The notes under the pieces were generated by a model. It saw only the letters and a list, made by a program, of their open reading frames with translations, did not search any database and was not told the DNA's origin. Position numbers and translations under genes: made by a program. Of a stretch of DNA of 64,000 nt, positions 25,563 through 35,964 are shown piece after piece. The number at the start of each line of letters is the position of its first letter. The first letter of the stretch is position 1. Source of the DNA: Alisma plantago-aquatica. Its lineage: Eukaryota > Streptophyta > Magnoliopsida > Alismatales > Alismataceae. The DNA is taken from positions 243,526,558 to 243,590,557 of the forward strand of contig OY856409.1 of assembly GCA_963693085.1 (NCBI GenBank), given 5' to 3'.

Positions 25563-26907
25563 AAAGTTTCCTAAAAAGCTTGGCCCAAGATCTGATAAAT
25601 GTTACTTTGTTTAATATCCAAGGAAACCAAGGGATACTACTTTTATAACCCATTTGATAACAAAATGTTTTTTTCCAGGGATGTGGTATCCTGAGAAAAG
25701 GAATTTATTTCCAAATGAATTAGTGGGAAGAAATTAGGACTCAAAGAGGTTTGAGACCAACAAGAAAACATTGAATCTATAGAGGTATAAAAGGAACAAG
25801 TAGACTCACAAAATGTTGTGCAATCTCAAGTTCCTCATATAATACAAGAATTTTGTAGATCTAGTAGGAAACGTCTTGAGCCTGAAAGATTTGGTTATCT
25901 TATAACTCAAGAAGGTGATGAGTTGGTCATGGATGATGAGCCATCAACCTACTTGGAGGCTATAGAGGAACCATATTCTTAGAAATATCTTGAGGATATG
26001 AAATTTTTAGATGAATTCCATGTATATTAACAAGGTATGGACCTTGGTGGTTCCACCCGAAGGAGCAAAACCCATAGGATGTAAATGGGTCTTCAAGAAG
26101 AAGACTGACATGGATGGTAAGGAACAAACTTATAAGGGTAGATTGGTTGTAAAGGGTTTCATGCAAGTTCAAGGTATTGTCTATGATGAAACATATTCAC
26201 CAGTTTCCAAAGTTAAGTTCATCAAGATCATACTTGCCATTGCACCTTATTATGACTACAAGATTGGCATATGGATGTTAAAACAAACATCCTTCACGAG
26301 AATATTTTGTAGTATGTATAATGACACAACCCAAAGGTTTTATAAATCCAAATAATGCAAATAAAGTTTGTAAGATGCAAATGTCAATCTATGAATTGAA
26401 GCAAGCATCTCAGAGTTGTAATCTTGAATCTAATGAGGCAGTCAAAGAGTTTTTCTTTAGTCAAAATAAATATAAACTTTTTGTTTACAAGAATATAAGT
26501 GGAAGCATAGTGTATTTTGTATATTGTATGTAGATGGCATACTATTGATGGGGAATGACATCCCTACCTTAAAAGTGGTAAAGAACTATTTGGGAAGTAC
26601 CTTCTCTATGAAGTATCTAGGCAAAGCATCCTATATCATATGAATTAAGATCTATAGGGATAGATATACAAGGCTTCTTGGTCTAATTCGGAGTACATAC
26701 ATTGATAAGGTGCTGACAAGGTTCAATATGCAGGACCCAAATAGAAGAAAATTTGTCTGTGTTACATGGCATTAGCCTTTCTAGATCCCAGTGTCATAGT
26801 TCATGCAAAGAATGGGAACACATAAGTAAGATGCCATATGCATCCACAATTGGATCTATCATGTATGCAATGTTATGCACTCATCCTGGTGTCTCATATG
26901 CTTTGCA
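25563..26907 (+). pseudogene. Copia pol fragment: integrase end and reverse transcriptase
   Basis: Frames in order encode a piece like the C-terminal integrase region (KLGPRSDKCYFV near 25580), a linker, then the RVT_2 reverse transcriptase: KPIGCKWVFKKKTDMDGK (about 26070-26120), a YVDG segment in place of YVDD (about 26526), and STIGSIMYAM near 26848. Stops and frameshifts are frequent. It resembles the Angela/Tork-type copia pol. The gene stops at 26907 where CACTA-2 starts and resumes at 36970. Gag, protease and most of integrase are absent from this element. Confidence 0.8.
26905..26907. repeat. Left target-site duplication of CACTA-2 (GCA)
   Basis: The three bases before the terminal motif read GCA; the three after the other end (36970-36972) read GCG. 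CACTA elements make 3-bp duplications. A single G-to-A transition accounts for the difference. Confidence 0.6.
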
Positions 26908-27480
26908 TACTACTACAAAAAGGGCTTATAACGTTACTTTTGAAGGTGTTGGTTGTATAAAAACACCGACGCCTAAAACATCAAGCATCGGTTAAATAAA
27001 AAACTCGACATCTATCTGTGAAGTGAGACTAGACATGGGTATCACTTTTATTTAGCGTTGGTTTCTTAATAAGCAACCGATGCCTAAAATTAACAACCAA
27101 ATCTAAATTTTCTAGTGAAAAAAATTACTTCCAAAATTTAACATACAACGTCGGTTGTTAAAACATAAACTGATGACTAAAGGTTTTTCGCGAGACATAA
27201 ATTTGACCAATTTTTATCGTCGGTTGTCTTACAATAACCAACACCGTTGTGTTTTTGCATGCTTAACCGCAAAAATTTTCACCCCCCTTTTAGCGTCAGT
27301 TTTTATATGGAAATCGATGACTATGGTCTTAATTCAAGAACATTTATTTTTGTCAGCATATAAAGATAGACGTCGGTTTTTCTAGTTGGACCCGACGACT
27401 ATAAATGAACAATAGTGTCGGTTTTTGTTGGTAACCGACACCTATAGTTTTTAGGGTCGGTTGTTTTTAATAACTATGCC
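26908..27480. repeat. 5' terminal and subterminal repeats of CACTA-2
   Basis: After the terminal motif come more than ten copies of a 10-12 base motif with core GTCGGTT or AACCGACG, in both orientations, spaced 20-60 bases. In CACTA elements such subterminal repeats are binding sites for the element's DNA-binding protein. The same core is found at the other end (36340-36960) and in CACTA-3 (60360-60800). Confidence 0.75.
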
Positions 27481-27539
27481 TATTATTAACTTAACAACAC
27501 CCACGTGAGCCAGACTCTTCCCCTTCTGTTTCATTCATT

Positions 27540-27822
27540 CCACGATTGATCAAGGTTTTAGGTACTGATGATTCCTTTGCTCACCGCCGCTCACTGCTCC
27601 TCCACCCCCGCCTCCTCCACTGATTGTTGGTCCGCTGCTCGCCGCCACCGCTCACTTCTAGCTCCAGCCACTGCTCTCCAGCTCGATCACTACTCCGTCC
27701 AGCTACTCTCTTGCTACCCAGCTCTCTTCTTCCTCCACGCCGTTGACAGGTAAGTTGTTGCCCTTCTTCTTCCTCTACCTCTTCTTCTTCCTCCACCTCT
27801 TCTTCTTCCTACTCCCTCCTTA
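27540..27822 (+). other. C/T-rich low-complexity stretch in CACTA-2 5' region
   Basis: Strong strand bias toward C and T, with CTCC and TTCTTCCTC runs. Frames on the opposite strand (Glu/Arg-rich) are composition artefacts. It may be part of the transposase gene's 5' untranslated region or promoter. Confidence 0.5.
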
Positions 27823-27976
27823 CCAAATGTATGGATAAAAGCAAGGAACGACCTACATGTGGGTTGGACACTGTGGCCATGGATGTGTTGGCTGTCTACG
27901 GCCGTGTTGGCCAGCACAACCACGACCGCCGTGTCCAGCCCACATGTAGGCCGTGCTTTGCTTTTATCCATTTGGT
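27823..27976. repeat. Long inverted repeat (~154 bp palindrome)
   Basis: The left arm ACCAAATG...GGATAAAAGCAAGG...CCTACATGTGGG pairs with the right arm CCCACATGTAGG...TTGCTTTTATCCATTTGGT, with a short imperfect centre. Both strands therefore show a start resembling MDKSK-RPTCGLDT, a by-product of the symmetry. It could be an inserted MITE or a structural element of the transposon. Confidence 0.8.
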
Positions 27977-28385
27977 AAGGACGGAGCAGGAAGAAGAAGA
28001 AGATACATTTACAATTGAATACTAATTCTTGACCTAATTTTGTAAATTTGGATGCATGTTGAATTAAGATATTAAAACCCTAATACACATTTCACCATAA
28101 TCTTGAATTAACTATATTGCTGAAATCTTGTGATCAATCTATGTAAGATATTAAAACCCTAATGTTAAATCTCTGATTTTGTAGTGATGTGTTGCCCAAA
28201 CATCTACATGAATCCCTATTGTATGATGTAGATTGATGATAATGCATGATCTAGTTTGAAATTTTGAAATCAATTATGAATTATCTCTCCATCCCTAGGT
28301 CATACTAATTTATGTGTAATCTTTATCTTGATGATGAACATGCATGGACACTCGAAATGTTGAAATCAATGTTATAGAATGACAA

Positions 28386-28496
28386 CACATGTATTTGTTG
28401 GCCTAGAAACCCGTCCAAGATTTACTCATTAGGAGTAAATCTTGGATAGTCCCTAGTTTGGGACTGTTCTTGAATACCTAATCTCACTTGGGATGT
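28386..28496 (+). repeat. 110-bp direct repeat, copy 1
   Basis: It runs from CACATGTATTTGTTGGCC to CTCACTTGGGATG and matches copy 2 (28701-28810) with about three differences. It contains a perfect 13-bp stem hairpin, CCAAGATTTACTC and GAGTAAATCTTGG, around the loop ATTAG (28415-28445). Confidence 0.9.
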
Positions 28497-28662
28497 AAGT
28501 TTATAATGTGTATTGGGTTTTCAATATAATTCCGGCAGCATTTCCCCGTTGTTCTCTAAGTACATATGTACTTAGAGAACAGCGGGGAAATGCTGCCGGA
28601 ATTTTCTTGAAAACCCAATACACATTATACACTTACTAGTGAGATTAGGTGTTCAAGAATGG
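28468..28662. repeat. Near-perfect long palindrome centred on 28565/28566
   Basis: The centre is GTACATATGTAC. The arms CCGGCAGCATTTCCCCG (28532-28548) and CGGGGAAATGCTGCCGG (28583-28599) are exactly symmetric, and AATGTGTATTGGGTTTTC pairs with GAAAACCCAATACACATT. The outer arms (TTCTTGAATACCTAATCTC with GAGATTAGGTGTTCAAGAA) also pair after a small gap. A transcript would fold into a hairpin of roughly 90 base pairs. Confidence 0.92.
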
Positions 28663-28700
28663 GATAGGTGGTACACATTTATTATATTTAAGAATTACAG

Positions 28701-28810
28701 CACATGTATTTGTTGGCCTAGAAACCCGTCCAAGATTTACTCATTAGGAGTAAATCTTGGATAGTCCCCAGTTTGGGACTGTTCTTGAACACCTAATCTC
28801 ACTTAGGATG
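28701..28810 (+). repeat. 110-bp direct repeat, copy 2
   Basis: Near-identical to copy 1, including the 13-bp hairpin at 28731-28761. It ends 120 bases before the transposase start codon. Together the two copies bracket most of the palindrome. Confidence 0.9.
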
Positions 28811-28824
28811 GTTTAACCATTAAT

Positions 28825-28834
28825 TATATATAAG
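28825..28834 (+). promoter_or_regulatory. Candidate TATA box of the CACTA-2 transposase gene
   Basis: TATATATAAG lies about 100 bases upstream of the ATG at 28931. It is followed by a run of telo-box-like motifs (AAACCCTAA, TTAACCCTAGACCCTAA, 28839-28900). Telo-boxes are known plant promoter motifs. Initiation here is not shown. Confidence 0.45.
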
Positions 28835-28930
28835 ACCTTAAACCCTAAAGTTTTAACCATAAATCCTAATCTCTTAACCCTAGACCCTAATCTTGTTCTA
28901 ATATATACTTATTTTCTCTTTGATCATAGA

Positions 28931-31900
28931 ATGGATAGATCATAGATGTCCATTCCAAATCACTGCACCCCGAGTTTATTTTTTGTCTTAACCAGTTTAT
29001 TAGATTTGCCGAGGAACATAGGAAACAACCTGGAGATAGGTTCTACTATCCATGTAGGCATTGCGGTAACAACTTGAAAGTCAGCACTGGTGCCGAAATC
29101 AAAAGTCATGTCATGTGCAATGGGATTGTACAAAGCTATACAGAATGGCACTGGCATGGAGAGATTTCAAACCTGAAATCAGTGGATGTTGATAGCAATG
29201 CTTGTGTGGAAGAAGAAATTGCCTTCGATGACGTAGATGTGAACAAACCAGTTCCAGTAGACATCGTTGATGCGATGTTGGATAGTTGTGGGGTAGAGCA
29301 AACTGATCCACCTCCCATGTTTAGAAACATTGTGCATGATGCTGAGATACCGTTATACATAGGTTGTAAGTTTATGAAGCTTAGCACTATGTTGAGATTG
29401 TATGAACTGAAAGCTAACAATCGATGGAGCGACAAAAGCTTCATGTCATTATTGTCTTTATTGAAAGAAATTCTTCCTGAAGGAAACGAGCTGCCAATCT
29501 CAACATACTGGTTAAAGAAATTGTTGTGCCCAATGGGAATGGAGGCCAAGAAGATACACACATGCCCGAATGATTATGTATTATTTCAAAAGGACTATGT
29601 GGATTTGAAAGATTGTCCAAAATGTGGTGCGTCAAGGTATAAATTGACGACTTCGGGGGAGTCCAAAATTGGTTCTCCTGCCAAGGTGATGTGGTATCTA
29701 CCTATAATACCATGATTTCAATGCTTGTTTGCCAATCCTATAGATGTGAAGAATTTGAGGTGGCATGCAGATGTTAAGAAAAATAATGTTGGGATCCTAC
29801 GACATGTGTCTGATTCCCCACAGTGGAAGAAGATTGATTTATTGTACCTTAAATTCGGTGAAGAAGACACGGATCTAAGACTTGGGATTTGTACAGATGG
29901 GATGAATCCGTACGGGACATTGAGCAGCGAACATAGCACTTGGCCAGTTATGCTGGTTATATACAATCTTCCTCCCTGGTTGTGTATGAAAAATAAGTAT
30001 GTTATGCTATCTTCTTTGATATTGGGCCCTAAACAACATGGAAATGATATCGACATTTATCTTGAACCTATGATTGATGACTTGAAGAAGCTCTGGGGTA
30101 AAGGTGTGATGACCTATGATGCTTCAAGAAGAGAAACATTTCGTTTGCACGCTATGTTGTTTTGCACTGTGAATGACTTTCCAGCGTATGGGAATTTGTC
30201 TGGATATAGTGTCAAAGTATCTAAAGCGTGTCCTATATATGAAGATAACACTGATTCAATACGACTAAAACATGGCGGCAAGACTGTATATCTTGTTCAT
30301 CGAAGGTTTCTTCCAAAGTTTCATCTGTATCGTAGGTTTCGCAAAGCATTCAATGGACGGAATGAGGAACAGAGTGCACCTAAACCTATATCAAGGGAGG
30401 ATGTTTATGAAAGAGTAAAAGACATCACCAATGAATTTGGTAAGAGATCACAATGTACGATGGCCACACGGAGTGACAAGTCTTTATTCAAGAAGAAGTC
30501 AATATTTTGGGATCTTCCTTATTGGAGTTCTTTGATAGTCAGGCATTGTATCGATGTCATGCACATCGAGAAAAATGTATGTGATTGTGTCATCAATACT
30601 CTATTGAATATACCATGTAAGACTAAAGATGGGATAAAATCCAGAATGAACCTACGTGAAATGGGAATAAGGACAGAATTAACAGAAGTAGTTAGTAGCG
30701 ATCAGAGAACATACTTACCTCCCGCTTGTTACACATTATATAGAAAGGAGAAGAAAGCTTTTTGTGAATTCTTGGTAAATGTTAAGGTGCCACAGGGTTA
30801 CTCATCCAACATCTGTACATTGGTATCAATGAAAGATCTTAAGTTGATAGGTCTTAAATCTCATGATTGTCACACTAATGCAACAAATATTCCCCGTGGC
30901 AATTCGATCTATATTGTCGAAGCATGTATGGTTTGCAATCACCAGACTTTGTTTCTTTTTCAACAGTCTGTGCAACAAAGTTATTGACCCTGATACTCTC
31001 GATAAATTGCAAACAGAAGTGGTTGTTACCCTATGTCAACTTGAGATGTATTTTCCTCCCTCGTTCTTTGATATCATGGTACATCATGTTGTCCACTTGA
31101 CTAGGGAAGTGAAAATGTTGGGACCAGTTTTCTTGCATTGGATGTATCCCTTTCAACGATACATGAGCATTTTTAAAGGTGATGTTCGAAATTGTTATCG
31201 GCCTGAAGGGAGTATTATTGAGGGTTATGTGGCGAGAGAGGTTATGGATTTTTGCAATGACTTTCTGAGTGCTAATGATGCTCCTGTGAATGACAAGAAT
31301 ATTGAGGAGCATTTTGGCAAAGGAATTTTGGGATCATGGGTGAAAGTAATCAGCCATGAGTAGTTGGAGCAAGGTCACTTGTATATTTTACACAACATCG
31401 ACAAAGTGAGTGTTTATATCGAGGAACATACCAATTTCATCAAGAGACAATATCCTCGATCCAATTCAATGTGGCTTGATAGAGAGCATAACAAGACATA
31501 TATTAAGTGGTTTGTAGATAAAGTCTTACATCAACTACCTCAAACACCAGATAATCTTATTGAAACCATCAAATGCCTCACCTTTAAACCAAAATTGAAT
31601 GTTATGTCTTATGAAGGGTTTGACATAAATGGATTCTCGTATTACACAAAGCGCCAAGATGATAAGAGTTTCGTCCAAAATAGTGGGGTCACCCTTCAAG
31701 CGTCTTCATTATTTTTTGCAAGTGCAAAGGATAAGAGTTCACGTGAAGCTAATATGTCATATTATGGTGTCATTGAAGGCATATGGGAGTTTTACTATGT
31801 AGATTTCATAAATCTTCTCTTTAAATGTAATTGGGTTGACAACAACAAAGGAGTTATAGTGGATGAATTGGGTTTCACATTAGTGAACTTTGAAAAGATT

Positions 31901-32182
31901 GGCGAGAAGGGTGAACCATTCATATTGGCATCACAGGTGAAACAAGTATTTTATATCGATGATCCTGCAAATGATAAATGGTCGGTTATTCTTCATGGTA
32001 AAAGAAAGTTCATTGAAGATCCTATAGATGAAGAAGAGTACTATGATAAGTATGATGACTCCAGTCCATTCTCAGTTGGGTTGCCAACACCACCAAACAT
32101 TGAAGCTGGGGACCACAATGACTTGTATGTTCATTGGGATCACAATGAAGGATTGTTAATTGATAAAAGATCACAATATTAG
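28931..32182 (+). pseudogene. TNP2-type CACTA transposase pseudogene (CACTA-2)
   Basis: Likely start ATG at 28931 (MDRS...). Regions in order: N-terminal Cys/His-containing part (PCRHCGNN near 29054), acidic linker, KFMKLSTMLRLYELKANN (about 29370), Transposase_21 core including RWHADVKKN, HCIDVMHIEKNVCDCVINT (about 30545) and LLNIPCKTKDG, then DUF4218 (LPPACYTLYRKEKKAFCEF; PSFFDIMVHHVVHLTREVKM at about 31060) and DUF4216 (GFDINGFSYYTKRQDDKS; about 31620-31980). Lesions: TAG at 28943, a frameshift near 28970, TGA at 29713, a frameshift near 30873, TAG at 31361. The intact enzyme would cleave CACTA ends. It is essentially intronless, with the second gene starting about 215 bases downstream. 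Confidence 0.88.
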
Positions 32183-32227
32183 AGGCATGAATGTTTATAT
32201 TTTTTATATGTTTTATTTTTCTGAATG

Positions 32228-32395
32228 TTAACTTTACAATGTGAATGTGGACTTTACAATGCGAATTACTTTACAATGTGAATGTGAACTTTAAAATGTG
32301 AATTACTTTACAATGTGAATGTATACTTTACAATGTGAACTTTACAATTAGTGTTACTTTACAATGTGAAATTTATAATTTGAATGTAAACTTTC
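32228..32395 (+). repeat. Minisatellite of ACTTTACAATGTGAAT units
   Basis: About nine imperfect copies of a 14-20 base unit with core CTTTACAATGTGAA fill the gap between the two CACTA-2 genes and end in CTTTCAG right before the next ATG. That CAG could be a splice acceptor. Confidence 0.85.
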
Positions 32396-32397
32396 AG

Positions 32398-35300
32398 ATG
32401 ACTGAGCATTCTGATGATGACCGTGTTGATGATCACTGTGAGGGTGAGGACGTGCTTGCACCGTCTGACAATGTAAGTTTTAAGAATATATACCTGAGGT
32501 TTCTATCTATATGTTCATTTATAATTATATCATGTAAGTGTGTTTTTTTTATCAAATTTTAGGTTACTGATGTACCCCCTGAAGAAATTACAGCACTTGA
32601 TGAGCAGCAAAAGAAAATTGAGAAAGTGAGGGGCATCACAATGATGAACAAGTTAATACAACAAAGGGGCAATGGACCCAAATTGGCTATGGATTTTGAT
32701 CATGCAGGAAATCCATATGGAGTGAACCGCAACTCATTTGTTTCATATCTTGGGGTTCTTACTCGCAACCATTGCAGTCCTATCCTAGAATCCTTACATA
32801 AAGTTCCTAAGGGGAAGAAAGATCACATATGGAAGGAATTATGCGTGAGTTATTATTATTTGTAATTTTATTTGTGTAGATTACTAATTTTTAGGATACT
32901 AGTTAATAGAAATTCTATTTAATTTGTAGAGCATATTTGATCTGGATGAAAAGATGCATCGTAAATGTGTGATGCAACACTATGGGAGGGTCCTAAGAAA
33001 CTATAGGACCAATCTCACCCGAGATTACATACGCGATGCTGATAAGAGGTTCTTGATTGATTTCCAATTCTAGACATTGATCACTATTTCACTAACTCTA
33101 CACTAATAATTTTTGTTTGTATTCTCTTTAAAAAATAAATTTAGGCAGAAGGAAACCACACAGCAATGGAACTACCTAGACCCCAAAGATTGGGAGGCGT
33201 TTGTTACCTAAAAAAAATAGATGAATTTAAGGTATTAATCGCCACTCCCAATTTAATTAATATATGTTTTTATGTATTCACCTATTCAAGATTAACCCTT
33301 AGTGTTACTAACCAAATCAATGTGCTAACTAACTAGGCCCTTAGTGAGGCGCAAAGAGCAAGGCATGCACTGAATGTGCATGATCACACAATGGGTCCAA
33401 GCGGATATGCAGGCGTTCACCAAAGACTACAGTTTGAGTCTGCTCAGCCTACTACTACTCAGGAGACTACAGAGTCCTCTACTACTGCTCCCACACCTCT
33501 TCCTCACCATGCTATGTGGATAGCTGGGAGGAAAAACAAGAAGGGAAACATACTGAAGCCCGCAACTTCTGAGGCGACTGCAAAAATGGTAAAAATCAAC
33601 TCTTAGAGCAATCGATTGATATTGATTATTGTTATGTTTACTTACTAATTTTTGTTGATGGTGATTAGCGGGAGTTGCACGAGCAGAGGAAGTAAGGCAA
33701 GTTCATCCCTTAGGGCACAAGGGATGAACTGACAATTTCTATGGGTAACTCAGAGCATCCTAGACATGTTCGGGGTGCAGGCGCTGGTGTGGGCATCAAA
33801 GCGTTCTTTGGGCCATCCCAGCGCAAACCTGTCCCAAAAGTGGGACGTTCACAAGCTGAGGTAACCTATTCTTATTTTAGAATGTTATTGCAAAAGGGAA
33901 TTCAATAATCAGAAGCTAGCGTTTCTTTTATCCATGTATAGGTAGATTCGTTAATTGAGAAGAGAATCCAAGAAGCAATGGTGAAGTGGCAGGTGTCTCA
34001 GCCTGACACTCATACAATACTTGTGGCGGGACGCTCTTCTCCTACTGTAGAAGTGGTTGGGAGTAATCCTGCAGACCCACCACCTACCACATCCTCTTTA
34101 AGTTATTTTATGACATAATACCTAGTCTGTTCAAGATGATATGTTTGTGTATATATGCATATAACATTCTTTACATAAATTTGTAGGGGTTGAAGTCATG
34201 CCGACTAAAAAGGCAAGAATATATTGTTGCAGAGGCATCGGCTTACCCACCCCTTAAAGGGTGCATGTTTCATGGGTATCTAGTACCAGATGGTGTGGTA
34301 TGTGTGAGCCCGATACATGTATTCCCTGACTGGATGGATCTTGCACTGCCTCATGCACACCCATATGCTGAAACACTTGGTGAGGCAGCAGGCAGAGTGA
34401 TACTGTGGCTCGAAGCGGATATCCTCTATACTGATATTGTATGATAAATTTCCATTACTTTAATTTGTTAGTGTGTATATATGAGTCAATTGATCTGAAA
34501 TTATATATACATGTCAAAAAGATTAGACCCTCTACATCTCGGCCTCCACCTCCTCGACTACCAAGTTGGCTTCCAAGGGACCTACACGCCTCGATATGTC
34601 CTAATTGTAGGGGTGTGACAGTATGGATCGGCGAACATGATACAAATTTCCCTATAATTGATACTATTCCGGAGGATGCTGTAGGTAAATCATACGATAA
34701 CAATCTATTTATACAAATTTAGCATATGTATTAATGCATACGTAATACAAGTTTTGCATACTTACGTATTAATGCATAGGTATTAATGCAGGTCAATCAT
34801 ACGAAAACAAGATATTTATACAAGATATTTTGGAGTTGTTTAGTTATGAATGGTTGAACACATCTATGATAGAGTTATGGATATGGTGAGATCTTATTTA
34901 TACATCCATATACCTTGTTTTATATACGGTGATCTGGTTTCTTATATATTAATGCATACATAATACATGTTTTGTGGCCACTTACACAAGATATGTACAG
35001 ATTTTGGGTTTTCCCATGTGGGATTTTTAGTTCCATCTTTGATTAGTCTTGTAGATACAAACCCTTCTTCAGCTACTTCATACTTCTGTGATGCTTTTGA
35101 ATATTTTGGTAAAAATAAGAAGACGGTGATAATAGCTCCATTCATTGTCGAGTAAGTTTACTTTATTTATAATTTTGACTTAAGAAAATTACATTTTTAT
35201 TGTGGATTTTGAGTTATTAATTTTTAAATTTCTTACCTGTAGTGGTAGGCATTGGGAGTTACTAGTTATTGTCCCCAAGACGTTCACTGTCTATTATCTA

Positions 35301-35964
35301 TATCCTGTGGAGAATGAGTTGGATACATTATATGGACATGCAATTATAAGGCCATTATTCTTGTGAGAAATATTTCATGTTTTTATATCTGTTAACATTT
35401 GTTACTACATTACTATTTAATTATGCAATTTAATGGGTTACATTAACATATGTAGGGCTTTATAAGAGTACAAAAAAGTTGGAGTAATGGTCCCCAAGAA
35501 AAAGGATTTGTCACTAATTTGGGAAAATGTGAAAGTAATTTCCTGACTCCAATGTATATATTATTTATGTGAACTGTGCTTATTTGTATTTTTGAATATT
35601 TTATATGTTTTAATTTATAGTGTGCTACACAAGACAACGGTTGGGCATGTGCCTACTATGTGATGCTATTTATGGACCTAATCATCAAACATGCCGTAAT
35701 GGAAATCGATAAGATACATCAGGTATTATACATAGTCTCATTAGATAATATGAAATATATCAATCTTATTATATATTATTAATTATATATACGTCATTCT
35801 CTTTGCAGGTCTTTAAAACCGCTGACTTTAGGATAGGTGGAAAGTGTTTCGATGTACATGCTCCCTATACGAGAGATGAATTAGATGTTGTAAGAGAAGA
35901 ATGGGCAAAATCCCTACAAAGAGTGAGAATTTTTAGATATAATTTTATTGACAATGATGAATAA
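32398..35964 (+). pseudogene. Transposase_24 plus Ulp1/C48 protease gene of CACTA-2 (multi-exon, broken)
   Basis: Exon model by GT/AG and similarity to CACTA-3: 32398-32472, 32563-32844, 32930-33048, 33145-33231, 33337-33588, 33669-33860, 33942-~34099, 34187-34438, then smaller exons to the TAA at 35962-35964. Early exons hold a Transposase_24 domain (NYRTNLTRDYIRDADK; later HDHTMGPSGYAGV). The C-terminal part resembles a C48 (Ulp1) SUMO-type cysteine peptidase: GRHWELLVIVP with His at 35250, QDNGWACAYYVM with Cys at 35648. The Asp position (YYLYP, 35301) is Tyr. Stops occur near 33209 and twice in exon 6 (RK*GKFIP*G). A ~95-bp local duplication disrupts the region 34684-34820. It probably encoded a nuclear accessory factor for transposition. 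Confidence 0.8.
34684..34886 (+). repeat. Local tandem duplication within a Ulp1-gene exon
   Basis: GGTAAATCATACGATAACAA (34684) recurs as GGTCAATCATACGAAAACAA (34792), each followed by a TATTTATACAA phrase, and the spacer repeats GTATTAATGCATA. In CACTA-3 the corresponding exon is continuous (…AGQSYDSSLFIQDIIELF…). The duplication places a stop after the first copy. Confidence 0.7.

Noticed and set aside
27581..27971. Glu/Arg-rich minus-strand frames and MDKSK-type frames on both strands
   Set aside because: They come from a C/T-rich stretch and a palindrome; the two-strand similarity is explained by the inverted repeat.
28386..28810. A CRISPR-like array
   Set aside because: There are only two long direct repeats with a palindrome between them, inside a plant transposon.
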